From: Ascarosepion bandense
Lineage: Eukaryota > Mollusca > Cephalopoda > Sepiida > Sepiidae
Assembly (NCBI GenBank): GCA_037127315.1
Contig: JBBBDQ010000349.1
Span: 471,001 to 535,000 of the forward strand
Reading direction: 5' to 3'
Length of the DNA: 64,000 nucleotides
The position numbers and the translations under genes are program-made. The notes beneath the pieces were generated by a model that was not told where the DNA came from, did no database searches, and saw only the letters and a list, made by a program, of their open reading frames with translations. Below, in pieces: positions 31,894 to 42,724 of this stretch; positions within the stretch are counted from its first letter, which is position 1; each line of letters opens with the position of its first letter.

Positions 31894-32146
31894 TAAAGGG
31901 TATAAATAAAATTTACTTTTTATTTCACTCTCCTGCGTGAAATGATGCCGAAATGTTGGCAATAAATAATATGTCAAGAAATTGGTGAAAACTATACTGC
32001 TAGTAAATTCATGTTTGTGCGTGTATTTAAAAAAAAACCTATGGTTTTATTTCATAACATTTAAATGTATACTCTTTACAAATGTTGCTTAGTGTGCGTA
32101 AAATTCTCATTTGCCCCTAGGTTGGGGGTAGCTTACAAAGGTTGAG

Positions 32147-32352
32147 AACAATTGGAGTAGATAGACTAAACTATCGCCCTGTTCAAACTCCACCCACGTC
32201 TGTTGAACAGCTGAAGAGGCTCATCCCTTGTTCCCTGGTTAGGATGTGGTTTCCGGCTTTCTCTTTTCCAATCGTTTTACTCTTACGTATCCCCCTGCGC
32301 ATCAGTGGCGTTATCGCCTTGCTTGGGGTGATATGATTAAAAAAAAAAAACA
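32147..32352 (+). mobile_element. SINE-A, single-head copy
   Basis: The head aattggagtagatagactaa, with cgccctgttcaaactccacc and tgttccctggttaggatgtg, is joined to the tail (tccccctgcgcatcagtggc, cttgcttggggtgatatgat) and an A run. Confidence 0.9.
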
Positions 32353-32419
32353 ACTACTGGCATGTACAGTGGATTAAAAAATAAATTTCTTCAACCCTAG
32401 TGATTTTAAGAAATTATTT

Positions 32420-33034
32420 TTTATCATTCCACAATAAAAGAAAATGAATTAGAATACAGAATTGCGTTTAAATTATTAAAGTTCAAAGATTCCTGGAAAC
32501 AAGAAGCCATTAGAGTGTTCCACCAATGAGAAATGCGGTCGAAGAACTTACGGTTACATGTAGCCATTTCAAATGTAAAATGATGAGACCTAACAGCCAA
32601 TCTAGTACTCTGCTTCAAGTCTACGTACCATCGAGGAAAATTAATCAAAAGAATTTCCCTGAAAATATTTATGGAAAAGTGTTTCCGCTTGTTAGGGCCA
32701 GGAAGAAAGACACTAAAAGGAGAAGGTAGGTTAAACCATTATATTGGAATAACCGAAAATATATACAAAATAAGAGTGTTATTAGTCAGCAGATAGAAGT
32801 GTCTGTCTGAACTGTCAAGTTACACTGCCTCTCGACTGCATCCCTTAGGAAGCCTCGTAGGTTAGTATTTATGAAGGAGGAAGAATTCATTCCAAGGTAG
32901 ATAGGGCACCATAACAAAAAAGAACAGTAAAGCTACGTTACTGCGGTTGAAAAAAAATTGATGTCGAGATGTCAGGTCATAACCAATAATATTGCAGATT
33001 CTTCTTTAGATGTTATCAATAATCTTTAAATATA
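32420..33034 (-). mobile_element. old LINE-A fragment, left part
   Basis: The minus strand shows STRLAVRSHHFTFEMATCNRKF (with changes), NTLMASCFQES and LNFNNLNAI, a much-diverged LINE-A C-terminus. Further 5' sequence includes ggtcataaccaataatattgcagatt. The right part continues after the mariner element at 33722. Confidence 0.65.
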
Positions 33035-33721
33035 TACAATGCGACCCAAAATACGAGAAATTTTAAAGTGCGTATTGGCAGACATGAGCAAGGGGAAGTA
33101 CTGCGAAACAGTAGCCTCACAAAGCAAACAATCTGCCATTTCAGTAACCATATATTTTTGAAAATGTACAGGGGATCTCAGTCACTGTCACTGCGAATCG
33201 TTACGTGTAGATGTTACAATACTTCGTTACACCCGAATTAAACAATTTTTCACACGTTCAGGAAACTTAGTTTCAACAGGATGGAACGACGTCACACACT
33301 ACACGGCAATCATTGCGGGCTGTACGAGAATTGATTCGGTAATGTTCCATGGCGCCCTAGATCGCCAAATTTGTATGTTTGTGATTTTTTCTTGTGGGGC
33401 TATCTCAAGAGTACAGTGTACACGACTTGACCAAGAACTCTGGATGAGTTCAAACAGAGAATTCAGGATGAAATTCACAGTATCCCAGCTGAGATGTTGC
33501 AGCGGTCAATGAGGAATCTCAACAGCAGATTTCAAGAACGCATTCGTACAGGAGGACGCCATCTAAAGAACGTAATTTTTAAAAAAATGAAAATTCTATC
33601 ATTGCTTCTCAAATGGCATGTTGTAAGGTTTCGATTACTTTGAATAAAAAAAATTCTCTTCCATCAATCTTGGTTTTATTGGATTGTTAAAAAGTTCCCG
33701 TTTTTGGTGTTCCCCACTGTA
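33035..33721 (+). mobile_element. mariner-like element, internally deleted
   Basis: The ends are related inverted repeats: tacaatgcgacccaaaatac at the left and, reverse-complemented from the right, tacagtggggaacaccaaaa, both continuing ...acgRgaa and TTTTaa. At about 690 bp it is roughly half a usual mariner. TA lies at the junctions. It is inserted in a minus-strand LINE-A fragment. Confidence 0.7.
33240..33590 (+). pseudogene. mariner/IS630-type transposase C-terminus, frameshifted
   Basis: Read across frames, this gives QQDGTTSHTTRQS (second catalytic Asp), then CDFFLWGYLKS-like sequence (ttcttgtggggctatctc), then sequence matching the family's end around the ggaggacgccatct coding block. 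The first catalytic Asp region is absent. Multiple frameshifts leave no open frame, so no track of it shows as an ORF. Confidence 0.7.
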
Positions 33722-34065
33722 TTGTGTCAGCAATATTTAAAGCAAAGACGAATTATATTCGTTAATAATTAATCTAAGGAAGTATTGAAATTGCCTTTAC
33801 GTCAGGCAAGGTTCACGTGTTCAAACAAGAAAAAGGTTATAGAGACATCTGGAAAAATATGCATATTACGGACTTATAATTATCGATAATTCGATATTAC
33901 TTTGCAAGGTTTCCTCCAGAATAAATGTTCTTGAAGGATCCAGGTCCTAAAGGCCGGGTAAAAGCTTTATTGTCTAATACTCTCCAGATGAGACTATCCT
34001 TCGGCGGACTCTCGACTGGGTTACACTCCGCCCGAAGGCAGCGCGACAAGGTTGTGTTCGTACAA
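33722..34065. other. end of old LINE-A fragment and spacer
   Basis: The first approximately 50 bp (gtcagcaatatttaaagcaa) fit the next part of the LINE-A minus strand. The rest has no recognisable gene. Confidence 0.45.
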
Positions 34066-34069
34066 AAGC

Positions 34070-35045
34070 CTTAAACTTTTTTTTTCTTTTTTTTATAATC
34101 GTGTGGTCCCAAGCAAGGTATTTTACTGCCAATGTTTGTGCAGGGAATTACATTGGCGGAATGTTATGAGAAAGCATGAAAGGTTACAGAGAATGTCAGG
34201 AAGAGAGTATGAGAAGAAAGAGAATACTGATGAGAGTGGGATGAACGGAGAAAAAAGCATGAGAAAGAGAGAGGATGTAAGTTAGTGAGACAGGAGATGA
34301 CTATTGACTTTACATTTGAATTCTTGCAGATTGTAGCTGTCGGAAAAGCAAGTATGTGGAAGGGAATTCCACAGGTGGGAAGTGCGAGAAAAGAAGCTTA
34401 GGGAGTAAAATTTGCGTTTACAATTTATCGGTTTCACATGAAAAGGGTGGGACCTAGTTGCTAATCTTGTGGTTCGAGGAAATTCATATATAGAGGTACC
34501 AATGGGCTAAGTTTATTGGAGCAGAAGCCGTGAAAGTATTTGTAGAAGAGACACAGAGAAGCCACACTGCGTCGGTGAGAAAGCGACTGTATCCTAGCTG
34601 CCAAGTCGGGATCGATCACATTACAGATTATCCGTTGGATTTCGTCAAGGACACCTAAGTAGATAGCAGGAGCATTCGACCAGATATGGCAGCAATGTTC
34701 AATGCACGGGCGGATGGTAGATTTGTATATGTACAGGATTGTTTCGGACGGGAGAAACTTTCTTACCGACAGAGAACCGACTTTCTTAACAGCGGATTTA
34801 ACTATGGATTCTATATAGTTATTCCACTTAAGGTCTGATGTGATAATTAATCCGAGGAGGCGCAGTGTTTTACTCTCAGGGAGAGAAGCCTGATCCATGT
34901 TAATGGGCTGGAGGAACGATTGTCTGTGATGGTTAATAAATAGCAGCTTCTTTTTGGAAGCATGAAAATTTAGTAGCTATTTCTTACCCCAGTCCACCAC
35001 GGATTAGCGACCCTTTTCAAGTTCGGCAGCGAGGTTTACGTTACA
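34070..35045 (-). mobile_element. LINE-A 3' fragment
   Basis: The tail at 34090-34160 is followed on the minus strand by C-terminal ORF sequence. A 145-codon frame at 34461-34898 includes DLKWNNYIESIVKSA, STIRPCIEHCCHIW, VLDEIQR and SLCLFYKYFH. The fragment reaches to just past the YADD region and is cut at about 35045. Confidence 0.88.
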
Positions 35046-35305
35046 ATGTACAATATGCTAACCCTTAGAAAATACAAAGAAACTCAGTCATGTGTGTTTT
35101 GGCTTCCGCTCACTCAGTGTTTAAGTATAACCTGAATTCTTTATCATTAACAAGTTTCCTTTCCAAACAGTGAAATAACGTGTTCCTAAAATATTTAAAC
35201 TCATATCAAGCGTTATCTTGTTTGCTTAATTTCAGTTCTTTTATCATTCTTTATCATTAATTAAGTTTTCTTCTCGCCATATTATTGTAAGTTCTATTTT
35301 GACAG
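35046..35305. other. spacer, no gene seen
   Basis: Nothing recognisable. Confidence 0.4.
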
Positions 35306-35535
35306 TTTCTTCTCTCGCTCGTGAAACTATGTTCCAGACTTTCGCTTCCCACTCAACTTTGGACTTTAGATATTTAAATGCAATGTCCATCGTTACTTTC
35401 TGTCCTCTTAATTCCTGTTATTTCAATATTCTCACTCATTAATCATGTTTTCTCTTTCTCATATTCTTTGACACTCAGTAATCCCTTGCGTCTTAGTGAC
35501 TGTATTGCCTTGCTTGGGGTGAAATAACTAAATTT
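35305..35535 (+). mobile_element. LINE-A 3' end fragment
   Basis: It carries the diverged end of the ORF (cttctctcgctcgtgaaact), the 3' UTR, and the tail cttgcgtcttagtgactg...cttgcttggggtgaaat. Confidence 0.7.
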
Positions 35536-35669
35536 GCCCCACTTTTTAGCTTTTTTGCACATCCTGGATTTGTTTTCTTTTTTATCTATCGTGTTCCTGA
35601 TATTATTCTTTCTGATGACCAGCTCCTGTGCTGCAAATGTTTCGATATCCTTTTACAACCGATAAACAG

Positions 35670-36155
35670 AACAATTTCGCTAAAAACAAAGAAAAGAGTA
35701 CTGGATTGCTATGTTATGTCGGTTCTTCAAGATGGCAATGAATGCTGGACAATATCATCAAAGATTAAGCAAAAACTTGAAGCAAGTAAAATGTGGTTCT
35801 ACAGAAGGATGTTACGAATATCATGGAAAGAGCATATGAGCAATGATGAGGTTTTGGAAATAATAATAACGAAAAGGAAATTAAAACTGAGCATCAGGAA
35901 GAGACAGCTAAAGTTCCTGGGATATGCAGTGAGGAAAGAGGGCTTGGAGAACCTGATACTAACAGGCCAGATAGAGGGAAAAAGAGACAGGGAAAGCAGC
36001 GGATAACATATATGAAGGACCTGATAAAGTGGATGACGGAACGAGGGTTGCATGGCTTAACAGAAGAAAGCGTGCTCAGAGCCACGAGGGATAGGGAGAC
36101 GTGGAGAGCCATGATCACTTACATCCTGGAGGGACAGGGCATATAGAAGAAGAAA
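35670..36155 (+). pseudogene. LINE-B C-terminal fragment
   Basis: A 96-codon frame begins SVLQDGNECWTISSK and contains MWFYRRMLRISWKEH, SIRKRQLKFLGYA and NLILTGQIEGKRDR. A frameshift near 35998 follows, then WMTERGLHGL-type sequence and a 3' end of tacatcctggagggacaggg with agaagaaaa. Confidence 0.88.
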
Positions 36156-36264
36156 AATGCTATATAGATCTGTTGCAAACTGAAATGTTTCAAACTTGTC
36201 CTGTGTCTACCTTTAAGATGTTTATTATTTCTCTCCTGTGAGACTCACATTCGATAGGCTACAA

Positions 36265-36455
36265 GTAACCGTAAGTTCTATGCTAGTGGTTTCTTCTACC
36301 GCATTTCTCACTAGTGGTACTCTCTAATGGTTTTTTGCTTCACAGGTAACTTTGACCCTAATTCTTGTTATTCTCTTATTCTGTAGCACTCTGTAACCCC
36401 CTTCTATCCCAGTGGCTTTATTGCCTTGCTTGGAGTGAAATGATAAAAAATAATT
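36265..36455 (+). mobile_element. LINE-A 3' end fragment
   Basis: Degraded ORF end and UTR are followed by the tail gtaacccccttctatcccag...cttgcttggagtgaaatgat and an A-rich end. Confidence 0.65.
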
Positions 36456-36993
36456 TCTTAAAATCACTAGGGTTTAAGAAATTTATTTTTAATCCACTGT
36501 GTAAGCCAATAGTTATTAACCTTTGTAAACTACGCAAGTGTTAATATTACATCAAAACTAATAATCTAACAATTTTTAACGTATATTTAATGTGGCCTCT
36601 ACCAACTTTGTATAAGTAGCGGTTAAACTTCATCAATGTTTCTTCAAACAGTAATATTTAATCCAACTGATGAAAAATCCATCAATATTTGGGTTGATAA
36701 GCGTCGGCATATTTTGTCCCTTCTTTAATCGCCGCTTTTCATTTGAGATGAAGTAAGCGTGTAATGGCGGCTCAAAGGTTCAGTGGTGCTCGTATGTAAA
36801 CAAACGCTACTTGAAACACTTTATTCAAACAGAACTCCAAAGAAAAGTCAATATGAGATTTGGCTTACAAACACAAGTGCTTAACCTCAAAGCCACTAAA
36901 TTTCTAGAGATCAAATTTCCTTACTTTTGTTTATATTTATAAACTTCCGACATTAGTGAAACGATCAATATACTTTGCATTTTAGAAAAACTC
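36456..36993. other. spacer, no gene seen
   Basis: Nothing recognisable. Confidence 0.45.
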
Positions 36994-37590
36994 GTAGTCA
37001 TCCATTGCAGAACTGATAGTACTTTATGACTAGTCAGTCAGTGTCACACGTGATGTACGCTTGGGTGATAATGTCGCTTTTCGAGACATTACGAGGCGGA
37101 TTTTTCCGCAGTAAGTTGCTATCTATTACTTTCTGCGGTAGATTACCAACCAAGGCTATACAACTTAATCTATCCTGCTATTTAACCCATAGTTGGAGGG
37201 AGAATAGATGGATTCATACTTTTCCTAATGGTATTTGTGTGTAAGTGAATGTAGTCATCCATTGCAGAACTGATAGTACTTTATGACTAGTCAGTCAGTG
37301 TCACACGTGATGTACGCTTGGGTGATAATGTCGCTTTTCGAGACATTACGAGGCGGATTTTTCCGCAGTAAGTTGCTATCTATTACTTTCTGCGGTAGAT
37401 TACCAACCAAGGCTATACAACTTAATCTATCCTGCTATTTAACCCATAGTTGGAGGGAGAATAGATGGATTCATACTTTTCCTAATGGTATTTGTGTGTA
37501 AGTGAATGCAACGAATTCAGCTGCAATTCGAACTCGGTTCTCCGATTTCTCATTCCGAGCCGATATCCATTGCACTACAAACTATGACAG
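36994..37590 (-). mobile_element. SINE-T with an exact 257-bp tandem duplication
   Basis: 36994-37250 and 37251-37507 are identical by eye over 257 bp. Each contains about 30 bp of flank (gtagtcatccattgcag...) plus the 3' body of SINE-T. Only the second is continuous with the tRNA-like head (37508-37590). The identical 72-codon open frames at 37026 and 37283 come from this duplication and are not genes. Confidence 0.93.
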
Positions 37591-38345
37591 TGAACTGCAT
37601 CCGGCAGCAAGGCCTCTGATTGGGAGGTTGTGTGAAGCATGGAACCACCTCTTAATTGCTGTTGTTCCCAGGTCCTCCCTGACCCGAAGTGGTCGCAAGG
37701 CCTCTGATTGGGAGGTTGTGAGGAGCATGGAACCACCTCTTAATTGCTGTTGTTCCCAGGTCCACCCTAACCCGAAGTGGTAGCAAGGCCTCTGATTGGG
37801 AGGTTGTGAGGAGCATGGAACCACCTCTTAATTGCTGTTGTTCCCAGGTCCTCCCTGACCCGAAGTGGTAGCAAGGCCTCTGATTGGGAGGTTGTGTGAA
37901 GCATGGAACCACCTCTTAATTGCTGTTGTTCCCAGGTCCTCCCTGACCCGAAGTGGTCGCAAGGCCTCTGATTGGGAGGTTGTGAGGAGCATGGAACCAA
38001 CTCTTAATTGCTGTTGTTCCCAGGTCAACCCTGACCCGGAGTGGTAGCATCTTTTAGGGTTCCAGCTAAGGGTAAATAGTTAACCCCCAAAACCGAGGTC
38101 AAAATGCTATGTAAGTATTTACCAACACAACATTTTTCAATTAAAAATGTTACCAGCAATACATTTTTGAATGAAAAATATTAACAACAAATCGTTTTTG
38201 AAGGAAAAATATTACCAACAATAGATCAACAAAACCCATTTACGAAGAAAGTATATTCTATTCGTACAAATCTATAGTAAAAAGTTTGTTAACATTAAAT
38301 GACCCATTGATGTTGATATGCCGTAAAACAAACCAAACCAAGCCA
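37590..38345 (+). repeat. Rep-88 dispersed repeat, array-bearing copy
   Basis: After the array come ggttccagctaagggtaaat and gttaacccccaaaaccgagg. A run of units of about 35 bp (ttaccaacaa, tacatttttgaa, gaaaaatat) and an end rich in aaacaaaccaaacc follow. The same order of blocks is found at 51550-52010 (+) and on the minus strand at 43440-43930. The class is unknown; no coding capacity or clear termini are seen. Confidence 0.65.
37607..38047 (+). repeat. 88-bp tandem array (five units) in a Rep-88 element
   Basis: The word gcaaggcctctgattggg starts at 37607, 37695, 37783, 37871 and 37959, an 88-bp period. Units differ at a few sites (gtgtgaagc/gaggagc, tcc/cca/aac). Single-copy versions of the same unit occur at about 43800-43900 (-), 48530-48610 (+) and 51565-51655 (+), so the array is an expansion within one copy of a dispersed repeat. 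The overlapping minus-strand frames arise because 88 is not a multiple of three. Confidence 0.93.
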
Positions 38346-38756
38346 GCACAACAAACATACCTTAATATTTACAATGGCCTACTGTGTGGATGACTAAATT
38401 CGTTTTATGCTATTGCACACAAAATTCAAGTCCAAAGTGCCACTCAATATAGAGGTTTACTGAAATGGTTGTTTTATGGGCGCAAGAATTCTAGATTTCG
38501 AGGATATATAGCAATTTATTAAACGTAGCTAGATGTGGGACCAAACCAAAAATATGGAGCATCTACTAAGAATTGACCTCATTGCTTAGTCGTCATTTAT
38601 CTAGTAAGATAAACTTGCTAACCATAAGATCACGTCGAACGGTTGATCGTGGATTTGAAAGATTCTGTTCCACAAAGTAGCGGCTCTTCGGAAGAAACTG
38701 CCCGAATAAAAATTCTTTCTTATTAATGATATACGAAGATAAAGATTACAGCTCAC

Positions 38757-38757
<1 letters not shown>
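38346..38757. other. spacer; possible degenerate tRNA-like sequence
   Basis: No gene is visible. The stretch about 38600-38640 (aacttgctaaccataagatc, acgtcg) is similar to the tRNA-like repeats at 48.9 and 49.2 kb on the minus strand. Confidence 0.4.

Positions 38758-38812
<55 letters not shown>
38758..38812. repeat. (TA)n microsatellite
   Basis: About 27 TA dinucleotides lie directly against the left arm of the long inverted repeat. Confidence 0.95.
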
Positions 38813-38818
<6 letters not shown>

Positions 38819-40680
38819 AGGATTAATTCAAAGATGTTGAATGGCCATTTCGATATGAAGATCCCCACGGAGGACAACACATCACCTCAGCAACAGAAAA
38901 ATCCTTTCAGAAACTGGAGAAAAATTAGTCTACTTTTCCTTTTTAAATAGATTGCAAAGAAATTAAAAAATAAAATAAAATAAAAATAAAAATAAAGGGA
39001 AAGAAAAAGAAAAAGAAAACGAAAAAGAAAAAGAAAAAGATAGAATAAAATCAAATAAATAAGAAAAGAAAAAATTGACATCGTCTGGGTTCGCAAAAAA
39101 AAGAGAATGTAACTAAAAATTAACAGACAGTCGTGTTAAATCGACGTAAGTTTAAGCAACACGGAAAAAAGGTGGTAAGAGAGATAAAAGAAGGAAGGGA
39201 GGGAAAAAGAAAGAAACTAAAGAAAAAAATTTTTTTAAATATTACAGACGCTGGATAAATTCAAAAACCTAATTTCCCCAAAACGTTGAAGTATTAGAAA
39301 AAGGCCTTTACTTAAAAAGGCATAATTATTAATAAAAGGGAATAAAATGATATAGGATTTAAAATAAAATTATTTTAAAAAAATTAGGTCATTTGAAATT
39401 AAACTAAATAAAGACAACACTAGGTAAAAAAAAAAAAAAAAATTAATTACAATTATACATACCTATAGAAGTACACACATACATACATATATATACACAC
39501 ACAATTCTACGAATAAGAATACATATATACATACACATACACACACATACATTCAATTTATTACACACTTATATACATATACATGCGCATACACACATAT
39601 ATATGTGTGTACACACCTATATACAAAAAATTCATATACACATAATATACATGTGTACACATACATGCACACATATACACACACACACACACACACTCAC
39701 ACACACACACATATATATATATACATATTCCATATGCACTCACACACATACATATAAAAATATAAAAAATTAATGAATATTATGAAAAGGAGCATTTAAA
39801 TAGCTAAAAAAATTTTTTCCAAAATTACATTTATATACAAATATGCACATCCACACACAAACATACACATATACATAAAAAATTAAAAATTAAAAAAAAA
39901 TTTAAATTTAAATTTAAAAAATTTAAAAAAATTATAGAAAAATTTAGAATTTAAAAATTAAAAATTAGAAGTTAAATTTTAAAATCCGCCCTATGGCGGC
40001 ACTTGTTTATAAATTCCCTCCTAAGGTTCAAAAGTAAGTCCTGATGAGGATACTTCAAAATCAGAATCTTCTCCAATAAACACAGACGACACCTATCACG
40101 AAAACTTTTAGGAGTACAAGCTGAGCCTATTAATTTCCAGCTGATTATAGGGTCCTGCCCTTCCTCCTCTGATTTTAAAATTTAACTATAATTTAATTTT
40201 ATCTAATACTTCAACGTTTTGGGGAAATTAGGTTTTTGAATTTGTCCAGCGTCTGTAATATTTTAAAAAAATTTTTCTTTAGTTTCTTTCTTTTTCCCTC
40301 CCTTCGTTCTTTTATCTCTCTTACCACCTTTTTTCCGTGTTGCTTAAACTTACGTCGATTTAACACGGCTGTCTGTTAATTTTTAGTTACATTCTCCCTT
40401 TTTTTTGCGAACCCAGACGATGTCAAGATTTTCTTTTCTTATTTATTTGATTTTATTCTATCTTTTTCTTTTTTTTTCTTTTTCTTTCCCTTTATTTTTA
40501 TTTTTATTTTATTTTATTTTTTAATTTCTTTGCAATCTATTTAAAAAGGAAAAGTAGACTAATTTTTCTCCAGTTTCTGAAAGGATTTTTCTGTTGCTGA
40601 GGTGATGTGTTGTCCTCCGTGGGGATCTTCATATCGAAATGGCCATTCAACATCTTTGAATTAATCCTTTTTTAATATAT
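38813..40680. mobile_element. long inverted repeat (arms ~480 bp), foldback-like
   Basis: The left arm 38813-39296 begins aaaaaaggattaattcaaag and ends ccccaaaacgttgaagta. It is found reverse-complemented at about 40203-40680 with only small differences, mostly in A-rich and (aaag)n runs. The loop of about 900 bp (39297-40202) is AT-rich with (CA)n runs, and no ORF of interest is seen. TA-rich DNA abuts both ends. The form fits a foldback-type or long-TIR nonautonomous DNA transposon, but no transposase is visible. An assembly-generated palindrome is an alternative. Confidence 0.9.
39465..39760. repeat. (CA)n/(TA)n-rich tract
   Basis: Many short acacac and atatat runs lie within the loop of the long inverted repeat. 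The minus-strand Cys/Val/Tyr-rich frame is an artefact. Confidence 0.8.
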
Positions 40681-40965
40681 ATTTGCTCTGTAATATTTTA
40701 TTATATGGAGCTCTCTTCCTGTATCATTTTTTAATATTAAAATAAAATTTTTAATATTAATTAGGATCGGGTTTTTTGGAATTTACCTTCCTGCTTTTTT
40801 CCCTTGGATTGAAGTATCTGAATTAAAATATATATATATATATATATTAGATTTGAACACTATCGAGACTGGAAAGAGATGAGTGAGCAGCTACTGAGCA
40901 CATTTATTGCTTTGTTCTGATTCTTGTAAATATAGATCATAGCAGTTTTGGTGTCAGCTACTTTT
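40681..40965. other. spacer with short (TA)n
   Basis: A (TA)n run is at about 40828-40848. Nothing else is seen. Confidence 0.4.
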
Positions 40966-41245
40966 TGGAGCTATGTGAGGAACCGACATTTTTAAATTTA
41001 TATAAGGAACCCACATTTTTAGTGTTATATGAGGAACCGACATTTTTAGACTTATATAAGGAACACAAATTATTAGAGTTATATAATGAATACACGTTTT
41101 AGATTTATATAAAGAACTCATGTTTTGGCCTATATAAGAAACAGACATTTTTAGAGCTATATAAGGAACTGAAATTTTTATATCTATAGACGGAACCCAA
41201 ATTTTTAGACCTAATAAGGAACTTATATTTTTAAACCTAACCAAA
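40966..41245 (-). repeat. ~30-bp minisatellite, nine diverged units
   Basis: On the plus strand the unit is about ttatataaggaacYgacatt plus tttaga, repeated nine times with period about 30-31. On the minus strand it stays open for 96 codons as a decamer-like repeat (SLKMSVPHIT type). The period is near a multiple of three, which explains the frame; I see no evidence of a gene. Confidence 0.8.
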
Positions 41246-41269
41246 TGCAGATGACAATTCTACACCTGC

Positions 41270-41622
41270 AGCATCTTTTCTCGCACTTCCCGCTTGTGAA
41301 ACTCGCTTCCATATCCTTGCTTTCCTGACGGTTACAACCTCCAGGAATTTAAGTGCAATGTCAATACTCATCTCTTAACCACTTGACGCTAGTTCTTTCT
41401 TCATCACCCTGTATATCCTTTCCTTTCTCTCCATCTTTGCAACTGTCATCACACCTGTATTCCCATCTTTCTCTTGCTCCTTTCTAACTGGTTCATCTTT
41501 TCTCTTTCCATCTCCTCCTACCTATTCATTTTACAGTTATGTAGCTCCCTAATCATTTTATTCTTATGTAGCCCCCTGCACATCAGTGGCCTTACAATTT
41601 GCTCGAGGTGATACGATTGAAA
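41270..41622 (+). mobile_element. LINE-A 3' end fragment
   Basis: ORF end (cttttctcgcacttcccgct, then caacctccaggaatttaagt), 3' UTR with two short UTR blocks, and the tail tagccccctgcacatcagtg with ctcgaggtgatacg and an A run. Confidence 0.85.
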
Positions 41623-41634
41623 AAAAAAAGAACT

Positions 41635-41920
41635 AAAATTATCAACCCATTTCTTGCCCGGTTAAATAGGAGAAAGTTTCAAGATATTGATTTTGCTATT
41701 CCATATGATACAAAAGTGAACATCTATAGAATATTAAGAGTAAAAAATAAATTCCAGTATCTTGCTGGGGAGTTGGAAATGCTATGGAACATGACTGTTC
41801 AAATAATTCCTGGAGTAATGGGTACGCTTAAAAAACCATATAAAATATTGGAAGGACGTTCAGGCAAAATTAGAACTAACATGTATTTTGCGACGATTCT
41901 CCGAAAAATTCGTTTGTGAG
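41635..41920 (+). pseudogene. C-terminal fragment of another retrotransposon polyprotein
   Basis: The frame contains DIDFAIPYDTKV, KNKFQYLAGELEMLWNM and IIPGVMGTL. This fits a conserved block (D-x-A-x-P-x-D, then K-Y-Q-x-L-x-x-E-L, then IPV-V-x-GALG) that follows the reverse transcriptase in several LINE families distinct from LINE-A and LINE-B. Only about 90 residues remain, lying just after the LINE-A tail. I recognise the block with moderate confidence and cannot assign the clade. Confidence 0.55.
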
Positions 41921-41924
41921 TAGT

Positions 41925-42060
41925 CTTGTTGTCACCGAAGTCCTTCTGAAGTTACGAAAATTATATAAAACTCAATAACACGAATTGGTTTTGAAATTAT
42001 TTTCTAAAATGATAAACGATTTATTGAGGCGTCTAGTTAAGGGTCTTAGGAATTTTTTTT
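41925..42060. other. spacer, no gene seen
   Basis: Nothing recognisable. Confidence 0.4.
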
Positions 42061-42061
42061 T

Positions 42062-42722
42062 TTAATTATATCACCCCGAGCAAGGCGGTAACGCCACTGA
42101 AGCGCAGGGGGTTACATAGGAATGAAAAGATTGGAAAAGAGAAAGCCGGAAACCACATCCTAAACAAGGAACAGGGGATGAGCTTCTTCACCTGTTCAAT
42201 AGACGTGGGTGGAGTGTGAACCGGGCGATAGTTTAGTCTATCTACTCCAATTGTGAAAAAAAAAAAAGAAAACAGTTAAAAGATTGGAAAAGAGAAAGCC
42301 GGAAACCACATCCTAAACAAGGAACAAGGGATGAGCCTCTTCACCTGTTCAATAGACGTGGGTGGAATGTGAACCGGGCGATAGTTTAGTCTATCTACTC
42401 CACTTGAGAAAAAAAAGAAAAGAAAACAGTGAAAAGATTGGAAAAGAGAAAGCCGGAAACCACATCCTAAACAAGGAACAAGGGATGAGCCTCTTCACCT
42501 GTTCAATAGACGTGGGTGAAATGTGAACCGGGCGATAGTTTAGTCTATCTACTCCAATTAAAAAAAAAAAACAAAAAAAAAACAGTGAAAAGATTGGAAA
42601 GAGAAAGCCGGAAACCACATCCTAAACAAGGAACAAGGGGTGAGCCTCTTCACCTGTTCAATAGACGTGGGTGGAATGTGAACCGGGCGATAGTTTAATC
42701 TATCTACTCCAATTGAAAAAAA
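42062..42722 (-). mobile_element. SINE-A with four tandem heads and one tail
   Basis: One tail (42066-42120 on the plus strand: atcaccccgagcaaggcggt) is followed by four heads of about 150 bp with T-rich linkers on the minus strand. The word ggaaaccacatcctaaacaa starts near 42149, 42301, 42455 and 42610. The heads in this array share private changes (aaacaaggaac, cctcttcacc), so they multiplied from one local unit. Confidence 0.92.
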
Positions 42723-42724
42723 AA

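Noticed and set aside
37582..38047. Overlapping repeat-protein-like frames on both strands
   Set aside because: They are frame-shifted readings of one 88-bp tandem repeat; the unit exists as single noncoding copies elsewhere.
40034..40110. CTGATGAG followed by CGAAAA as a hammerhead ribozyme
   Set aside because: About 52 bases separate the two core boxes with only a weak four-pair stem, and there is no room for stem I before the core. Likely chance.
40954..41244. 96-codon repeat protein on the minus strand
   Set aside because: It arises from a diverged minisatellite of about 30 bp; units differ without preserving residues.
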